Shown in pieces: positions 7,260-14,173 of a stretch of 21,938 bases of DNA. Below the pieces are notes generated by a model that did no database searches, was not told where the DNA came from, and saw only the letters and a program-made list of their open reading frames with translations. The position numbers were made by a program, and so were the translations under genes. The DNA is from Promethearchaeota archaeon (GTDB lineage: Archaea; Asgardarchaeota; Lokiarchaeia; Sigynarchaeales; SOKP01), in NCBI GenBank assembly GCA_014730295.1, contig WJIN01000129.1, positions 1 through 21,938 on the forward strand. The letters are read 5' to 3'. Numbering within the stretch: the stretch's first letter is position 1; the number at the start of each line of letters is the position of its first letter.

Positions 7260-7643
7260 TTAATATACATACGCGAGCGTGATGCCTCCGATTCCTTTCT
7301 CATCGGCTTCACTCATCGTCATGATGCCTTCATTAGTCGTAAGGATGATAATGCCGAGTCCAGGAGCCGGCAAAAGACGCCGCTCTAGTTCCTCATATTG
7401 TTCAAATTTATAATTTAATCGTAACAATGCTTCACATTGGTTTATCCTTCCTAATAATGCGACCTTGAATTTTCCTTGGCGTCCATCATCATAGCGCTCA
7501 AATTCGCCAATGTAGGCGTGTTGTTGAAAGATTCGAAGCACACGTTGAATCAACTTAGACGCAGGGCTCACAATTACTTCTTTTTGACGTGCTCTTTCTG
7601 CGTTTTTAATCACATTAAGGGCGTCTGCGAGTGTATTTACCAT
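7260..7643 (-). CDS. rps8: Ribosomal protein uS8 (S8/S15a)
   Basis: 127 residues, typical for archaea. Features are the start MVNTLADALNVIKNAERARQ, VSPASKLIQRVLRIFQ, and the C-terminal block RLLPAPGLGIIILTTNEGIM followed by GGITLAYVY. It binds helix 21 of 16S rRNA and in many organisms regulates its own operon. Here it is the first gene after a 429-base gap, so it probably has its own promoter (TATA-like element at 7671-7678). Confidence 0.95.
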   Translation of the reverse strand: MVNTLADALNVIKNAERARQKEVIVSPASKLIQRVLRIFQQHAYIGEFERYDDGRQGKFKVALLGRINQCEALLRLNYKFEQYEELERRLLPAPGLGIIILTTNEGIMTMSEADEKGIGGITLAYVY

Positions 7644-7670
7644 AATTATAACTTCTTCGTTTCGTTAATT

Positions 7671-7678
7671 TTTATAAT
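7671..7678 (-). promoter_or_regulatory. Probable TATA box for the uS8-to-uL15 part of the cluster
   Basis: On the minus strand ATTATAAA, in the context CTATTATAAAAATT, is centred 31 bases upstream of the uS8 ATG. This predicts a very short leader. Confidence 0.45.
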
Positions 7679-7772
7679 AGATTTGTAAATGTGTATGTAA
7701 ATGGTAGTAGTTAAAGATTTAATTTTAATTTTATTATAATAGATTCCTTTAGAACAGCCAGAAACCAAAAAC

Positions 7773-7780
7773 TTTATAAG
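7773..7780 (+). promoter_or_regulatory. Strong BRE/TATA promoter facing into the cluster
   Basis: TTTATAAG preceded by an A-rich BRE-like stretch (CCAAAAAC). The 14-mer AAACTTTATAAGGA at 7769-7782 recurs exactly at 13535-13548. The box centre is about 25 bases upstream of an ATG at 7801, the spacing of a leaderless archaeal transcript. Confidence 0.55.
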
Positions 7781-7800
7781 GAAAAATAAAATTACTCCAG

Positions 7801-7887
7801 ATGCCGAGAAACGAGAAAAACAATAATAGTGTCGACCGAAAATTCACTCAGATGATTAGATCTTTTTTTGGAATTGTATTTAGGTAA
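7801..7887 (+). CDS. 28-residue small ORF, leaderless-looking, antisense-oriented in the ribosomal cluster
   Basis: ATG to TAA encodes a basic, Asn-rich N-terminus (MPRNEKNNNSVDRKF) and an amphipathic, hydrophobic end (TQMIRSFFGIVFR). The ATG sits where a leaderless transcript from the TATA box at 7773-7780 should begin. I do not recognise the product. It runs opposite to the surrounding ribosomal genes and points at the 3' end of uS14. It could be a real microprotein, the first codons of a decayed gene, or incidental to a non-coding transcript. Confidence 0.35.
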   Translation: MPRNEKNNNSVDRKFTQMIRSFFGIVFR

Positions 7888-8072
7888 AAAAATGTGATAC
7901 AACTTTTCAATTAGAGAGAGTGCTATAGGAGCTGAAAAAATCTTAATAACACGAAAAAATCAAACAGAACGAGTATTTTTATTTTTGAAAACGGGTATAA
8001 AGAAACCAAATTTGATGGAAAATAAGTAATTCTAAAAGCTTGAAACCCAAATGAATTTGATTTTAAGAGAGT

Positions 8073-8222
8073 TTATTGATATCGCTTAAAGCCGATTTGG
8101 TCTGCGATTTCATAGAAGCATCGTCGACAAATATTTAATCCATATCTACGAATAATACCACGATGGGTGCCGCAGCGTCGACAAACTCTACTTCCTTTAC
8201 CATGATCTCCTCCTTGAGGCAA
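8073..8222 (-). CDS. rps14: Ribosomal protein uS14, zinc-binding type
   Basis: 49 residues from TTG. The sequence [20 protein letters not shown], then [20 protein letters not shown], is the archaeal/eukaryotic uS14 (S29e) pattern with two intact CxxC pairs that bind zinc. It lies in the small-subunit head. The chosen TTG at 8222 follows GGTGAG (8235-8230) by seven bases; a GTG at 8234 would add four residues but overlaps the Shine-Dalgarno. The gene is intact and in its canonical place after uL5. Confidence 0.92.
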   Translation of the reverse strand: MPQGGDHGKGSRVCRRCGTHRGIIRRYGLNICRRCFYEIADQIGFKRYQ

Positions 8223-8301
8223 TTTTGTTCTCACCTATTTGTGCTTTTTTTATTTTTTTCGGTAATATAATTGAAATAAATGATAGATTAGTTATTTAAT
8301 A

Positions 8302-8889
8302 TTAATATTCTTCTTGTAATTGCTCCACAATACGTACATCGAAAAACTTTTCGAGAAAATATTTCGCTTCTTCTCGAGATACATAATGATCCTTAGGAAT
8401 CTTCGCTTTATGGACGCGCCGATATTTTACACGCATACCAGGACGAACAATTCGTCCCGTCACATCCAAACCCCAGATCCCGATTAATGTATCATATTCC
8501 ACTCCGGGAATTGCGATATGTTCGGTAATTCCAAATCCGAAATTACCATAATCATCAAAACTCGTTCGTTTAATTCTATTATTATGGACAATCAATAGAC
8601 GTTTAAGTAGCTCTTCAGCCTCCTTTCCTCGAACGGTGACTTTAACCCCAATAGGACGCCCTTTCCTAAGATTGAATTCCTTAATGTTCTTGCGAGAAAG
8701 AGTTTTTTTGGGTTGTTTCCCAGAAATCGTTTCTAATACGGTAGCGGCGCGTTCTAGCTCTTCTCCACCAGATCCAACTCCAATATTCAGAACTACTTTC
8801 TCCAAATAGGGTTTTTTCATTGGATTTTTCCAACGTTCTTCAAATATGTTGATATTCTGCGACTCGTTTTTTGTGCTATTTGATACCAT
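8302..8889 (-). CDS. rpl5: Ribosomal protein uL5 (L5/L11e)
   Basis: 195 residues from the ATG at 8889, five bases after GAGTGA; a GTG three codons upstream overlaps that site. The family pattern is clear: NPMKKPYLEKVVLNIGVGSG, GKQPKKTLSRKNIKEFNLRKG with RPIGVKVTVRG, then DYGNFGFGITEHIAIPGVEYD and VRPGMRVKYRRVHK. It binds 5S rRNA with uL18 and touches the P-site tRNA elbow. The first roughly 20 residues (NSTKNESQNINIFEERW) are a short extension beyond the usual start. The gap to eS4 is 29 bases. Confidence 0.95.
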   Translation of the reverse strand: MVSNSTKNESQNINIFEERWKNPMKKPYLEKVVLNIGVGSGGEELERAATVLETISGKQPKKTLSRKNIKEFNLRKGRPIGVKVTVRGKEAEELLKRLLIVHNNRIKRTSFDDYGNFGFGITEHIAIPGVEYDTLIGIWGLDVTGRIVRPGMRVKYRRVHKAKIPKDHYVSREEAKYFLEKFFDVRIVEQLQEEY

Positions 8890-8918
8890 TTTTTTCACTC
8901 TTTTGTTGGTTTTTATTA

Positions 8919-9671
8919 TTACATACCTTCAGGTAAATCAATTTCGGGTTCATCATCACCCACGATAAAAGTATAATCATACGAGGTTTCGATTTGTTCT
9001 CCATCTTGCTCGATGGACACAGTGCTTGCGTTCGGACCAAATCGCTTTTGGACACTAATAATTTTTCCAATTTGACCGATATTAGTCCCGTCAATGATCA
9101 GCGCAAGTTTATCCTCAGCAAATTCCAGATTCTTGAGTATCTCCTGTTCGGGAAGTGAAATCTTCAACACATCCATCCGTTTGTAAGTATCTTCTTCCGG
9201 ATTTGTAGGATCATTGACGTGAACAAGGATATTTCGACCATCATGTAGATTCAACTGGATATGTCCCCCTTGAATGGTTTTTTTTCCATTAATCCGACAA
9301 AGCTTAAATTCACTCTCTTCTTTTGAGATTTCATGAAGCATTAATCCATAATGGGAATCAGGAATGATTCTGTAATGAGTATCGATCTGATCGATTGATA
9401 ACACATCCATTAATCCAATGGGGAAACGCTCGTCGCGAACCACTTTTCCATCCACCTTGAAATACCCTCTCCCGATTAGCTTCTTAGCTTCTCGATGATT
9501 TTCCATTATCTGTAGTAAATCGCGTACAATATGCAATAAAGGTAAACAAAATCGCTTTGGATGAGGTCCAGGTGAAGGAGATACGAAAAACTTACCATGC
9601 TTCCTCTTAATTTGAAGAAATTTAGGAGTATTTAGTCGTTTTAAGGTTTTTGAATCGCCGTGTTTAGTCAT
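8919..9671 (-). CDS. rps4e: Ribosomal protein eS4
   Basis: 250 residues. Order: HGDSKTLKRLNTPKFLQIKR at the start, PSPGPHPKRFCLPLLHIVRD, an S4 RNA-binding motif (REAKKLIGRGYFKVDGKVVR), and a C-terminal KOW-like segment (LIIDGTNIGQIGKIISV). The HYRIIPDSHYGLMLHEISKE block and the KRMDVLKISLPEQEIL segment fit archaeal eS4. This archaeal/eukaryotic 30S protein is always found between uL24 and uL5 in archaeal spc-type clusters, as here. A GGAGG lies 11 bases before the ATG, overlapping the end of uL24. Confidence 0.95.
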   Translation of the reverse strand: MTKHGDSKTLKRLNTPKFLQIKRKHGKFFVSPSPGPHPKRFCLPLLHIVRDLLQIMENHREAKKLIGRGYFKVDGKVVRDERFPIGLMDVLSIDQIDTHYRIIPDSHYGLMLHEISKEESEFKLCRINGKKTIQGGHIQLNLHDGRNILVHVNDPTNPEEDTYKRMDVLKISLPEQEILKNLEFAEDKLALIIDGTNIGQIGKIISVQKRFGPNASTVSIEQDGEQIETSYDYTFIVGDDEPEIDLPEGM

Positions 9672-9672
9672 T

Positions 9673-10110
9673 TTATTCTATTTCCTCCATCTGTTCTTTT
9701 TTTGGCCCTTTGAGCTCTTCTTCCCAGTCAAATCCGAATATAGACTTTCTGTCGATCATATGAGCACGCCAAGGGTCCATATCTTTTCCTTCCTTCTTGA
9801 ATTTGGTTATAATTAAATTTGAAACGTGAATACCGGGGTGAAACTCCGTCCCATCAGCTTTTTCAAAGGCAGCTTCCTTAATTTTTACCCGGAGGTTTTT
9901 ATCGATTTCGGTGACTTCTCCTTCGAAGTCCCTAAATTCCCCTCTTGTGATGCGCACTTGATCGCCTACACGCAAGGGTAGTGTTTGCACACCGTATTCT
10001 TCTTGGAGAAAATCGGCTAATCGACACCTTAATAACTTTGATCTCTGATGGTTTTTATAATTATACAGAGCCTTCCGTTGTTTTTTTGGTTTTCGAGATT
10101 TTGTCTTCAT
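9673..10110 (-). CDS. rpl24: Ribosomal protein uL24 (L24/L26e)
   Basis: 145 residues from the ATG at 10110; a GTG three codons upstream is possible. After a basic N-terminus (KTKSRKPKKQRKALYNYKNH), the KOW domain reads LPLRVGDQVRITRGEFRDFE followed by GEVTEIDKNLRVKI. uL24 starts assembly of the large subunit by binding domain I of 23S rRNA. One base separates it from eS4. The tail (ELKGPKKEQMEEIE) is mildly acidic. Confidence 0.95.
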   Translation of the reverse strand: MKTKSRKPKKQRKALYNYKNHQRSKLLRCRLADFLQEEYGVQTLPLRVGDQVRITRGEFRDFEGEVTEIDKNLRVKIKEAAFEKADGTEFHPGIHVSNLIITKFKKEGKDMDPWRAHMIDRKSIFGFDWEEELKGPKKEQMEEIE

Positions 10111-10132
10111 AATAAACACTTTATAATTTCAG

Positions 10133-10558
10133 TTAAATAATTAATGATGATATTGAGGCGAGTCGTGGAAAAGTTTCTGCGGCTTCTCGGGCGATAGGAC
10201 CTCGAATTTCTGTGCCTTTCGGCTCTCCTTCGGCAGTCACGATCACACCCGCGTTATCTTCAAAACAGAGCCTGGTACCATCTACACGCCGATATATTCG
10301 CCTCTGCCGTACGATAACACATTTTAATACATTACCCCGTAACTCTGGTTTTCCTTTCTTGATAGAGACCGTACAAAGGTCTCCAACAGTTGCTTGAGGT
10401 AATCGCCTTTGTCTCGTTTTTTTATGATCGACATTGATAATTTTTGCGATTTTTGCGCCTGAATTATCAGCGATTACGACTTTAGATCCATTAGCAAGAC
10501 CATAACTCGTTCGGGGTTTTACGATCTTTTTTCTTCCAAGTTTTCGGCGTGTTCCCAC
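10133..10558 (-). CDS. rpl14: Ribosomal protein uL14 (L14/L23e)
   Basis: 141 residues. Diagnostic segments: GSKVVIADNSGAKIAKIINV, PQATVGDLCTVSIKKGKPEL, VLKCVIVRQRRIYRRVDGT, FEDNAGVIVTAEGEPKGTEI and the closing GPIAREAAETFPRLASIS. It sits at the subunit interface and contacts 16S helix 14. Translation starts at GTG; GGTGA (10569-10565) lies six bases before it, and the GTG shares one base with the TAG of uS17, so the two are translationally coupled. Confidence 0.96.
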   Translation of the reverse strand: MGTRRKLGRKKIVKPRTSYGLANGSKVVIADNSGAKIAKIINVDHKKTRQRRLPQATVGDLCTVSIKKGKPELRGNVLKCVIVRQRRIYRRVDGTRLCFEDNAGVIVTAEGEPKGTEIRGPIAREAAETFPRLASISSLII

Positions 10559-10914
10559 TATTCTTCACCTACTTTCTTAATTTTATTTAATACAATAAAC
10601 GATTTTGTTTTTGAAATTTTGCGACTCTCGCCCACAAGTACTAAATCACCTAATTCAACCTCATCATTTAAACAGCTAGGTAAATGGCATATGAGCCGCG
10701 AATTACGTCGTTCATATCTTTGATACTTTTTAATGAATTGAACATAATCAAATCTAATAACAATAGTATTGCGGGATCGTTTACTTACTACGGTTCCTTT
10801 TGTAATTTTCCCTCTAATTCTTGTAGTTCCATGAAACGGGCAGTATTTATCATCACATTCCTCTGCCTTCATTTTCGGAGGGGTTACGTTTGGAACACCA
10901 ATATTTCTGCTCAT
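10558..10914 (-). CDS. rps17: Ribosomal protein uS17 (S17/S11e)
   Basis: 118 residues. The archaeal motif CPFHGTTRIRGKITKGTVVS is followed by the OB-fold strands RNTIVIRFDYVQFIKKYQRY and ERRNSRLICHLPSCL, then VELGDLVLVGESRKISKTKS. It is a primary 16S rRNA-binding protein of the 30S body. Two Cys residues upstream (EECDDKYCPFHG) are usual in archaeal members. It overlaps uL14 by one base. Confidence 0.95.
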   Translation of the reverse strand: MSRNIGVPNVTPPKMKAEECDDKYCPFHGTTRIRGKITKGTVVSKRSRNTIVIRFDYVQFIKKYQRYERRNSRLICHLPSCLNDEVELGDLVLVGESRKISKTKSFIVLNKIKKVGEE

Positions 10915-10944
10915 TTTTTAAACCTTTTCTTTTTCAATTACGTG

Positions 10945-11259
10945 CTATTTCTTAAATCTTCTTTTTTTCTTCAAACTTCGTAGGCGGTTTTCAGGACGAC
11001 CGACAATCTTTTCGCCATCGAACTCCAACCACCTTTTTTTCATATCTTGGGATTGATTTGGAATAAGAATCCGAAAGATATATTTTTTTTTTACATATTT
11101 TTTTCGATCATTGTAGTTTTCTGTAATTAGCATGTTTTCCGTGTCATCGATCACAGTACCGAGATACGAGAACTCCGTTCGCGGGTGCGATTTAGGTTTG
11201 CCGTAAGCATTAAGTCCAATAAGATCATGATAGATCAGATATTTAGGATTGACCTTCAT
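10945..11259 (-). CDS. rnp1: RNase P protein component 1 (Rpp29/POP4)
   Basis: 104 residues. The sequence NPKYLIYHDLIGLNAYGKPK, the strand SYLGTVIDDTENMLITE, and WLEFDGEKIVGRPENRLRSL are typical of archaeal Rpp29, an Sm-like-fold protein that binds RNase P RNA with Rpp21 and supports tRNA 5'-end processing. A Lys-rich stretch (KKYVKKKYIFRILIP) is in the middle. It occupies its usual archaeal position between uL29 and uS17 and overlaps the end of uL29 by 17 bases. No clear Shine-Dalgarno, which fits coupled translation. Confidence 0.92.
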   Translation of the reverse strand: MKVNPKYLIYHDLIGLNAYGKPKSHPRTEFSYLGTVIDDTENMLITENYNDRKKYVKKKYIFRILIPNQSQDMKKRWLEFDGEKIVGRPENRLRSLKKKRRFKK

Positions 11260-11464
11260 TTTTTTGTTTTTCTTCGTTCATTACGGTAAGGATCCGTGCA
11301 ATCTGTTTTCTAAGCATTTTTGCTTTCGCGGGGTTGTCTGAGAGACCACCGCCCGTCTGCATGCTATAAAGGAGCATCATTTCCTCACGTAAATCTGTAA
11401 GCTTTCTCATGCGTTCTCGCTCATCCATTTGTCTAATATCAGACGCTTTTAATATCATTTTCAT
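11243..11464 (-). CDS. rpl29: Ribosomal protein uL29 (L29/L35e)
   Basis: 73 residues forming two helices: LKASDIRQMDERERMRKLTD-LREEMM, then NPAKAKMLRKQIARILTVMN. The G-G-G-L-S-D-N-P turn and the terminal KQIARI-x-T-V-x-N-E motif are archaeal uL29. It lies near the exit tunnel and the SRP docking site. Its last codons overlap the start of the RNase P gene. Confidence 0.93.
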   Translation of the reverse strand: MKMILKASDIRQMDERERMRKLTDLREEMMLLYSMQTGGGLSDNPAKAKMLRKQIARILTVMNEEKQKNEGQS

Positions 11465-11491
11465 CCATCACGGTTTTTATTTATTTTTTAT

Positions 11492-12292
11492 TTATTCCTC
11501 TTCACTTTCTTCTTCTGTTTCAATAGAAGCTTCTGCAACTTCTTCCTCATCAACTTCATCGATAAGCTCCTTCTCTTCCTCGGTTAGTTCTGCTTCACTC
11601 TCTTCAACTAAATATTCTCCGGCTTTTAGCTTTTCCGCTTTAGTTTTCGGTTTCTTCGATTCGATTTCTTTTTGTGTTTGCTGTAATAACTCTCGCCTAA
11701 TGATTACCCCATCTCCGGTATCATAGTTGGCATGGAATATTTTTACAATAATTCCTAATGTACCCGATTTTTGAATACATTGTGCCACTCCTTTGTCAAC
11801 AGCTTCTTGAGCAGGCTGTCCGCTTTTTTTCATGGTCCCAGCACGGAAGATCTGAGCTCGCGCTCTCTGTGAAGTGATTTTTCCCGCGATGCGGATTTCA
11901 CATCCTTTTGCCCCCGCATCCATGATACGTCGAAGAATATAATATCCCGCACGCCTATAATGCCGCCCTCGATCTAATGAATATGCAAGTCGTTCTGCCA
12001 TGATTTGTGCATCGAGACTGGGATTTTGGACCTCTTCAACTTCAATTTGAGGCATTTCCAACTCGAATCGCTCTTCTAATTCTTCTGTAATTTCACGGAT
12101 TCTTTTTCCTCCTTTCCCGATTACTAATCCCGGTCGAGACGTTTTTAAGGTAATGCGTACTCCAAGCGGGGTTTTCTGCAAATCGATACCTGCAAATCCA
12201 GCACGAGATAACTCATTGCGTAAATATTCATTAATCTGCATTAATTTTATACCTTGCTCGATAAAATGTTTAGCCAGTGGCAATGTTTCCAT
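11492..12292 (-). CDS. rps3: Ribosomal protein uS3 with acidic C-terminal tail
   Basis: 266 residues from the ATG at 12292, four bases after AAGGAGA; the TTG one codon upstream abuts that site. The N-terminal KH domain has the GXXG loop as GLVIGKGGKRIREITEELEE. The C-terminal domain follows (DAQIMAERLAYSLDRGRHYR, RIMDAGAKGCEIRIAGKI, RAQIFRAGTMKKSGQPA). uS3 lies at the mRNA entry channel. The last roughly 40 residues are strongly acidic (GEYLVEESEAELTEEEKELI, then many Glu/Asp) and go beyond the conserved fold. Confidence 0.95.
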   Translation of the reverse strand: METLPLAKHFIEQGIKLMQINEYLRNELSRAGFAGIDLQKTPLGVRITLKTSRPGLVIGKGGKRIREITEELEERFELEMPQIEVEEVQNPSLDAQIMAERLAYSLDRGRHYRRAGYYILRRIMDAGAKGCEIRIAGKITSQRARAQIFRAGTMKKSGQPAQEAVDKGVAQCIQKSGTLGIIVKIFHANYDTGDGVIIRRELLQQTQKEIESKKPKTKAEKLKAGEYLVEESEAELTEEEKELIDEVDEEEVAEASIETEEESEEE

Positions 12293-12340
12293 CAATCTCC
12301 TTGATATTTTAATATATTTTGTGTTATATTTTTAATTTAT

Positions 12341-12820
12341 CTAACTAGGAAATTCATATACGACAATTTCTACATGTGAGAGATGTTTAAAATACGCAGT
12401 AGAACGCCCATAAGCACGTTCAATATAGCGTTTTATTTTTCTACCTCTATGGGTTGCCGCGTGAATGATTCTACATAAATCAATGTCTAATCCTTGATAT
12501 TCCGCATTGGATTCTACTTGCGTGAGGATCTCGTAGATTCGGGCGGCTGCTTTGCGCGGATATCTTCCCGCATCCCACTTAAATTGCTTCAGATCCTTTC
12601 GGTGTGATTGTTTCTTATTATGTCTGCGAAATGGGACTGATTGCTCCATTTTAATTACTTTTTCTAAATAGGATTTTGCCTCGTCCAGACGCATACCTTT
12701 AATGACTGCGCAAATCTCTCTTGCTTGCTTCGGTTTAATTCGCAAGTCTCTTCCTGCTGCTTTTGCTAACCGCTCAGAATCATATTTCTCTTCTGAAAAC
12801 GAGTATCCCCAATTTGGCAT
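12341..12820 (-). CDS. rpl22: Ribosomal protein uL22 (L22/L17e)
   Basis: 159 residues. Signatures are KAAGRDLRIKPKQAREICAV, IKGMRLDEAKSYLEKVI, VPFRRHNKKQSHRKDL, and the long beta-hairpin region reaching into the exit tunnel, ending IIHAATHRGRKIKRYIERAY then GRSTAYFKHLSHVEIVVYE. The length equals that of other archaeal members. Gaps to uS19 and uS3 are 34 and 48 bases. Confidence 0.95.
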   Translation of the reverse strand: MPNWGYSFSEEKYDSERLAKAAGRDLRIKPKQAREICAVIKGMRLDEAKSYLEKVIKMEQSVPFRRHNKKQSHRKDLKQFKWDAGRYPRKAAARIYEILTQVESNAEYQGLDIDLCRIIHAATHRGRKIKRYIERAYGRSTAYFKHLSHVEIVVYEFPS

Positions 12821-12854
12821 ATTTATTCAACTCATTGATTATATATAGGTTTAT

Positions 12855-13379
12855 TTATTTTAGTGGAACATATTTTGAACTTCTGGTAGCTCCGATTCCC
12901 GGACTTCCGTGTGTAACTCTTCTTCTCGTCAGGGCAAACTCGCCGAGATAATGACCGATCATATCGGGTTTAATCTCAACAATTTCATAGCTATGACCAT
13001 TATAGACACCGATTTTAAGTCCAACCATCTCAGGAAAGATGAGCATATCCCGCACATGAGTTCGGGTAATTAAATCTTTGCCTCGTTTCTTGGCACGATA
13101 CGCTCTTCGTAATCGTTCTAACAATTTCTTCTGACGTGGCGGTAACCCTCGTTTTAAGGAACGTCGAGCTCGAGCAGGTAATAATTGAATAAACTTGTCC
13201 ATGCTCATACGCTTAAGTTCTTCGAGTGTGTATCCCCGATAATGGAACTTTAATCGACTAAGTTCTTCTTCCTCCTCCTCTTCTTCCTCAATAGATTCTT
13301 CTTCTATTTCCTCTGATTCCTCAAGCTCTTCCTCATCTTCCTCGAGCTCTTCTTCATCCATTTCTTCATCCGGAGTCAT
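12855..13379 (-). CDS. rps19: Ribosomal protein uS19 with long acidic N-terminal extension
   Basis: 174 residues. Residues 41-174 are a normal archaeal uS19: [76 protein letters not shown] and [15 protein letters not shown]. It lies in the head of the 30S near the A-site finger. Residues 3-40 are almost only Glu and Asp, with a little Ser, Leu and Ile. The first in-frame ATG (13379) keeps the extension; no internal ATG lies closer to the core than M7, so the extension appears to be translated. It is the first gene of this cluster; no uL2, uL23, uL4 or uL3 lies upstream. Confidence 0.93.
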   Translation of the reverse strand: MTPDEEMDEEELEEDEEELEESEEIEEESIEEEEEEEEELSRLKFHYRGYTLEELKRMSMDKFIQLLPARARRSLKRGLPPRQKKLLERLRRAYRAKKRGKDLITRTHVRDMLIFPEMVGLKIGVYNGHSYEIVEIKPDMIGHYLGEFALTRRRVTHGSPGIGATRSSKYVPLK

Positions 13380-13424
13380 TATTGTTCAAATCCGTTTGTT
13401 CCGATAAGTTTTATTTAGTTAGAT

Positions 13425-13444
13425 AATACAAATTTAATTGTATT
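13425..13444. promoter_or_regulatory. Dyad in the uS19 promoter region
   Basis: AATACAA and TTGTATT are perfect 7-bp inverted arms around a 6-base A/T spacer, 46 bases upstream of the uS19 ATG. This could be an operator or a strong AT-rich promoter element for the ribosomal operon. Confidence 0.3.
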
Positions 13445-13538
13445 GTAACTCTATTTAGTATTCTATAATTTTTTAATTTTATTGAAAAGAGATGAAAAAA
13501 TTATTGGAGAACCGAAAAGAAGCACAAAAAAGATAAAC

Positions 13539-13546
13539 TTTATAAG
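13539..13546 (+). promoter_or_regulatory. BRE/TATA promoter upstream of the deaminase gene
   Basis: TTTATAAG in the context GATAAACTTTATAAGGAG. The predicted start near 13570 leaves a leader of about 95 bases before the deaminase ATG. CTCTGCTA (13560-13567) can pair with TAGTAGAG (13586-13593), allowing one G-U pair, with nine T in the loop. Confidence 0.5.
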
Positions 13547-13663
13547 GAGTAATTTGTCTCTCTGCTAACTAATTTTTTTTTCGTCTAGTAGAGTAAATAA
13601 TAATCATTACTTTATTGAGATCATAGACATTTATGATTAAAGGTAAAAATAATAGATATTGAA

Positions 13664-14155
13664 ATGACAAATGCGGAAAAAGAGTTGGAAAAAGACTATG
13701 AACGATATATGCTGATTGCACACGAAGAAGGATCTAAATCGCTGAGGGAGGGAAATAATGGATTTGGTGCGGTGATTGTTATCCTCAAGAATGGTGAAAT
13801 TGTTGCGAAAACCCATGATACAGAGAATACTGCCTCTGATCCAACCAGTCATGCAGAAATAAATGCAATACGCATTGCCAGCAAGAAGCTCGGGAAAGAT
13901 TTAAGCGAATGTATTCTTGTCTCAACTCACGAGCCATGTCCCATGTGTAGCACTGCACTCATCTGGGCGAAAATACAAGGAATAGTCTATAGTGTCTCGA
14001 TCAAGGAAGCCTTAAAGTTAGGACGAACGCGTATAGATTTGACCTGTGAAGAGCTCATTGAGAGGGCAAACGCTACGATATGGGTTAAAAAAGGAGTCTT
14101 AAAGGAAAAATGTATCACACTTTATAAATCAAAAAGGGATAAAAAACCTTTTTGA
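13664..14155 (+). CDS. Cytidine/nucleoside deaminase-family enzyme (guanine deaminase/TadA-like)
   Basis: 163 residues. The zinc-dependent deaminase motifs are complete: H63-A-E65 in SHAEINAIRIA (E65 is the proton shuttle) and PCPMC at 91-95 in THEPCPMCSTALIWAKIQG (C92 and C95 bind zinc with H63). NNGFGAVIV precedes them as in guanine deaminases and TadA-type proteins. The GIVYSVS and CEELIERA segments suit a free-base or nucleoside deaminase rather than a tRNA-editing enzyme, but the substrate cannot be decided from sequence. It stands alone, divergent from the ribosomal operon, behind a strong TATA box and a leader of about 95 bases. Confidence 0.85.
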   Translation: MTNAEKELEKDYERYMLIAHEEGSKSLREGNNGFGAVIVILKNGEIVAKTHDTENTASDPTSHAEINAIRIASKKLGKDLSECILVSTHEPCPMCSTALIWAKIQGIVYSVSIKEALKLGRTRIDLTCEELIERANATIWVKKGVLKEKCITLYKSKRDKKPF

Positions 14156-14173
14156 ATTTTCTATTTAATTATC

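Larger units (their letters stand above)
7679..8072. other. Interrupting segment inside the ribosomal cluster (uS14 to uS8)
   Basis: All other junctions in this cluster are 79 bases or less, but 429 bases separate uS14 from uS8. This stretch contains a plus-strand TATA box (7773-7780), a 28-codon plus-strand ORF (7801-7887) and a second, start-less plus-strand open frame (7898-8026) that could be the remainder of a decayed gene. No ribosomal gene is hidden here. Confidence 0.5.

Noticed and set aside
7801..8072. C/D-box small RNA in the uS14-uS8 gap
   Set aside because: No proper pair of box C (RUGAUGA) and box D (CUGA) with the right spacing was found.
8073..8234. uS14 as missing or broken
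   Set aside because: The gene is short (49-53 codons) but intact, with both CxxC pairs and a good Shine-Dalgarno before a TTG start.
3456..12951. Plus-strand open frames of 60-120 codons opposite the ribosomal genes
   Set aside because: They are antisense shadows of strongly conserved ribosomal genes, have biased composition (many Ser, Phe, Ile) and no ribosome binding sites.
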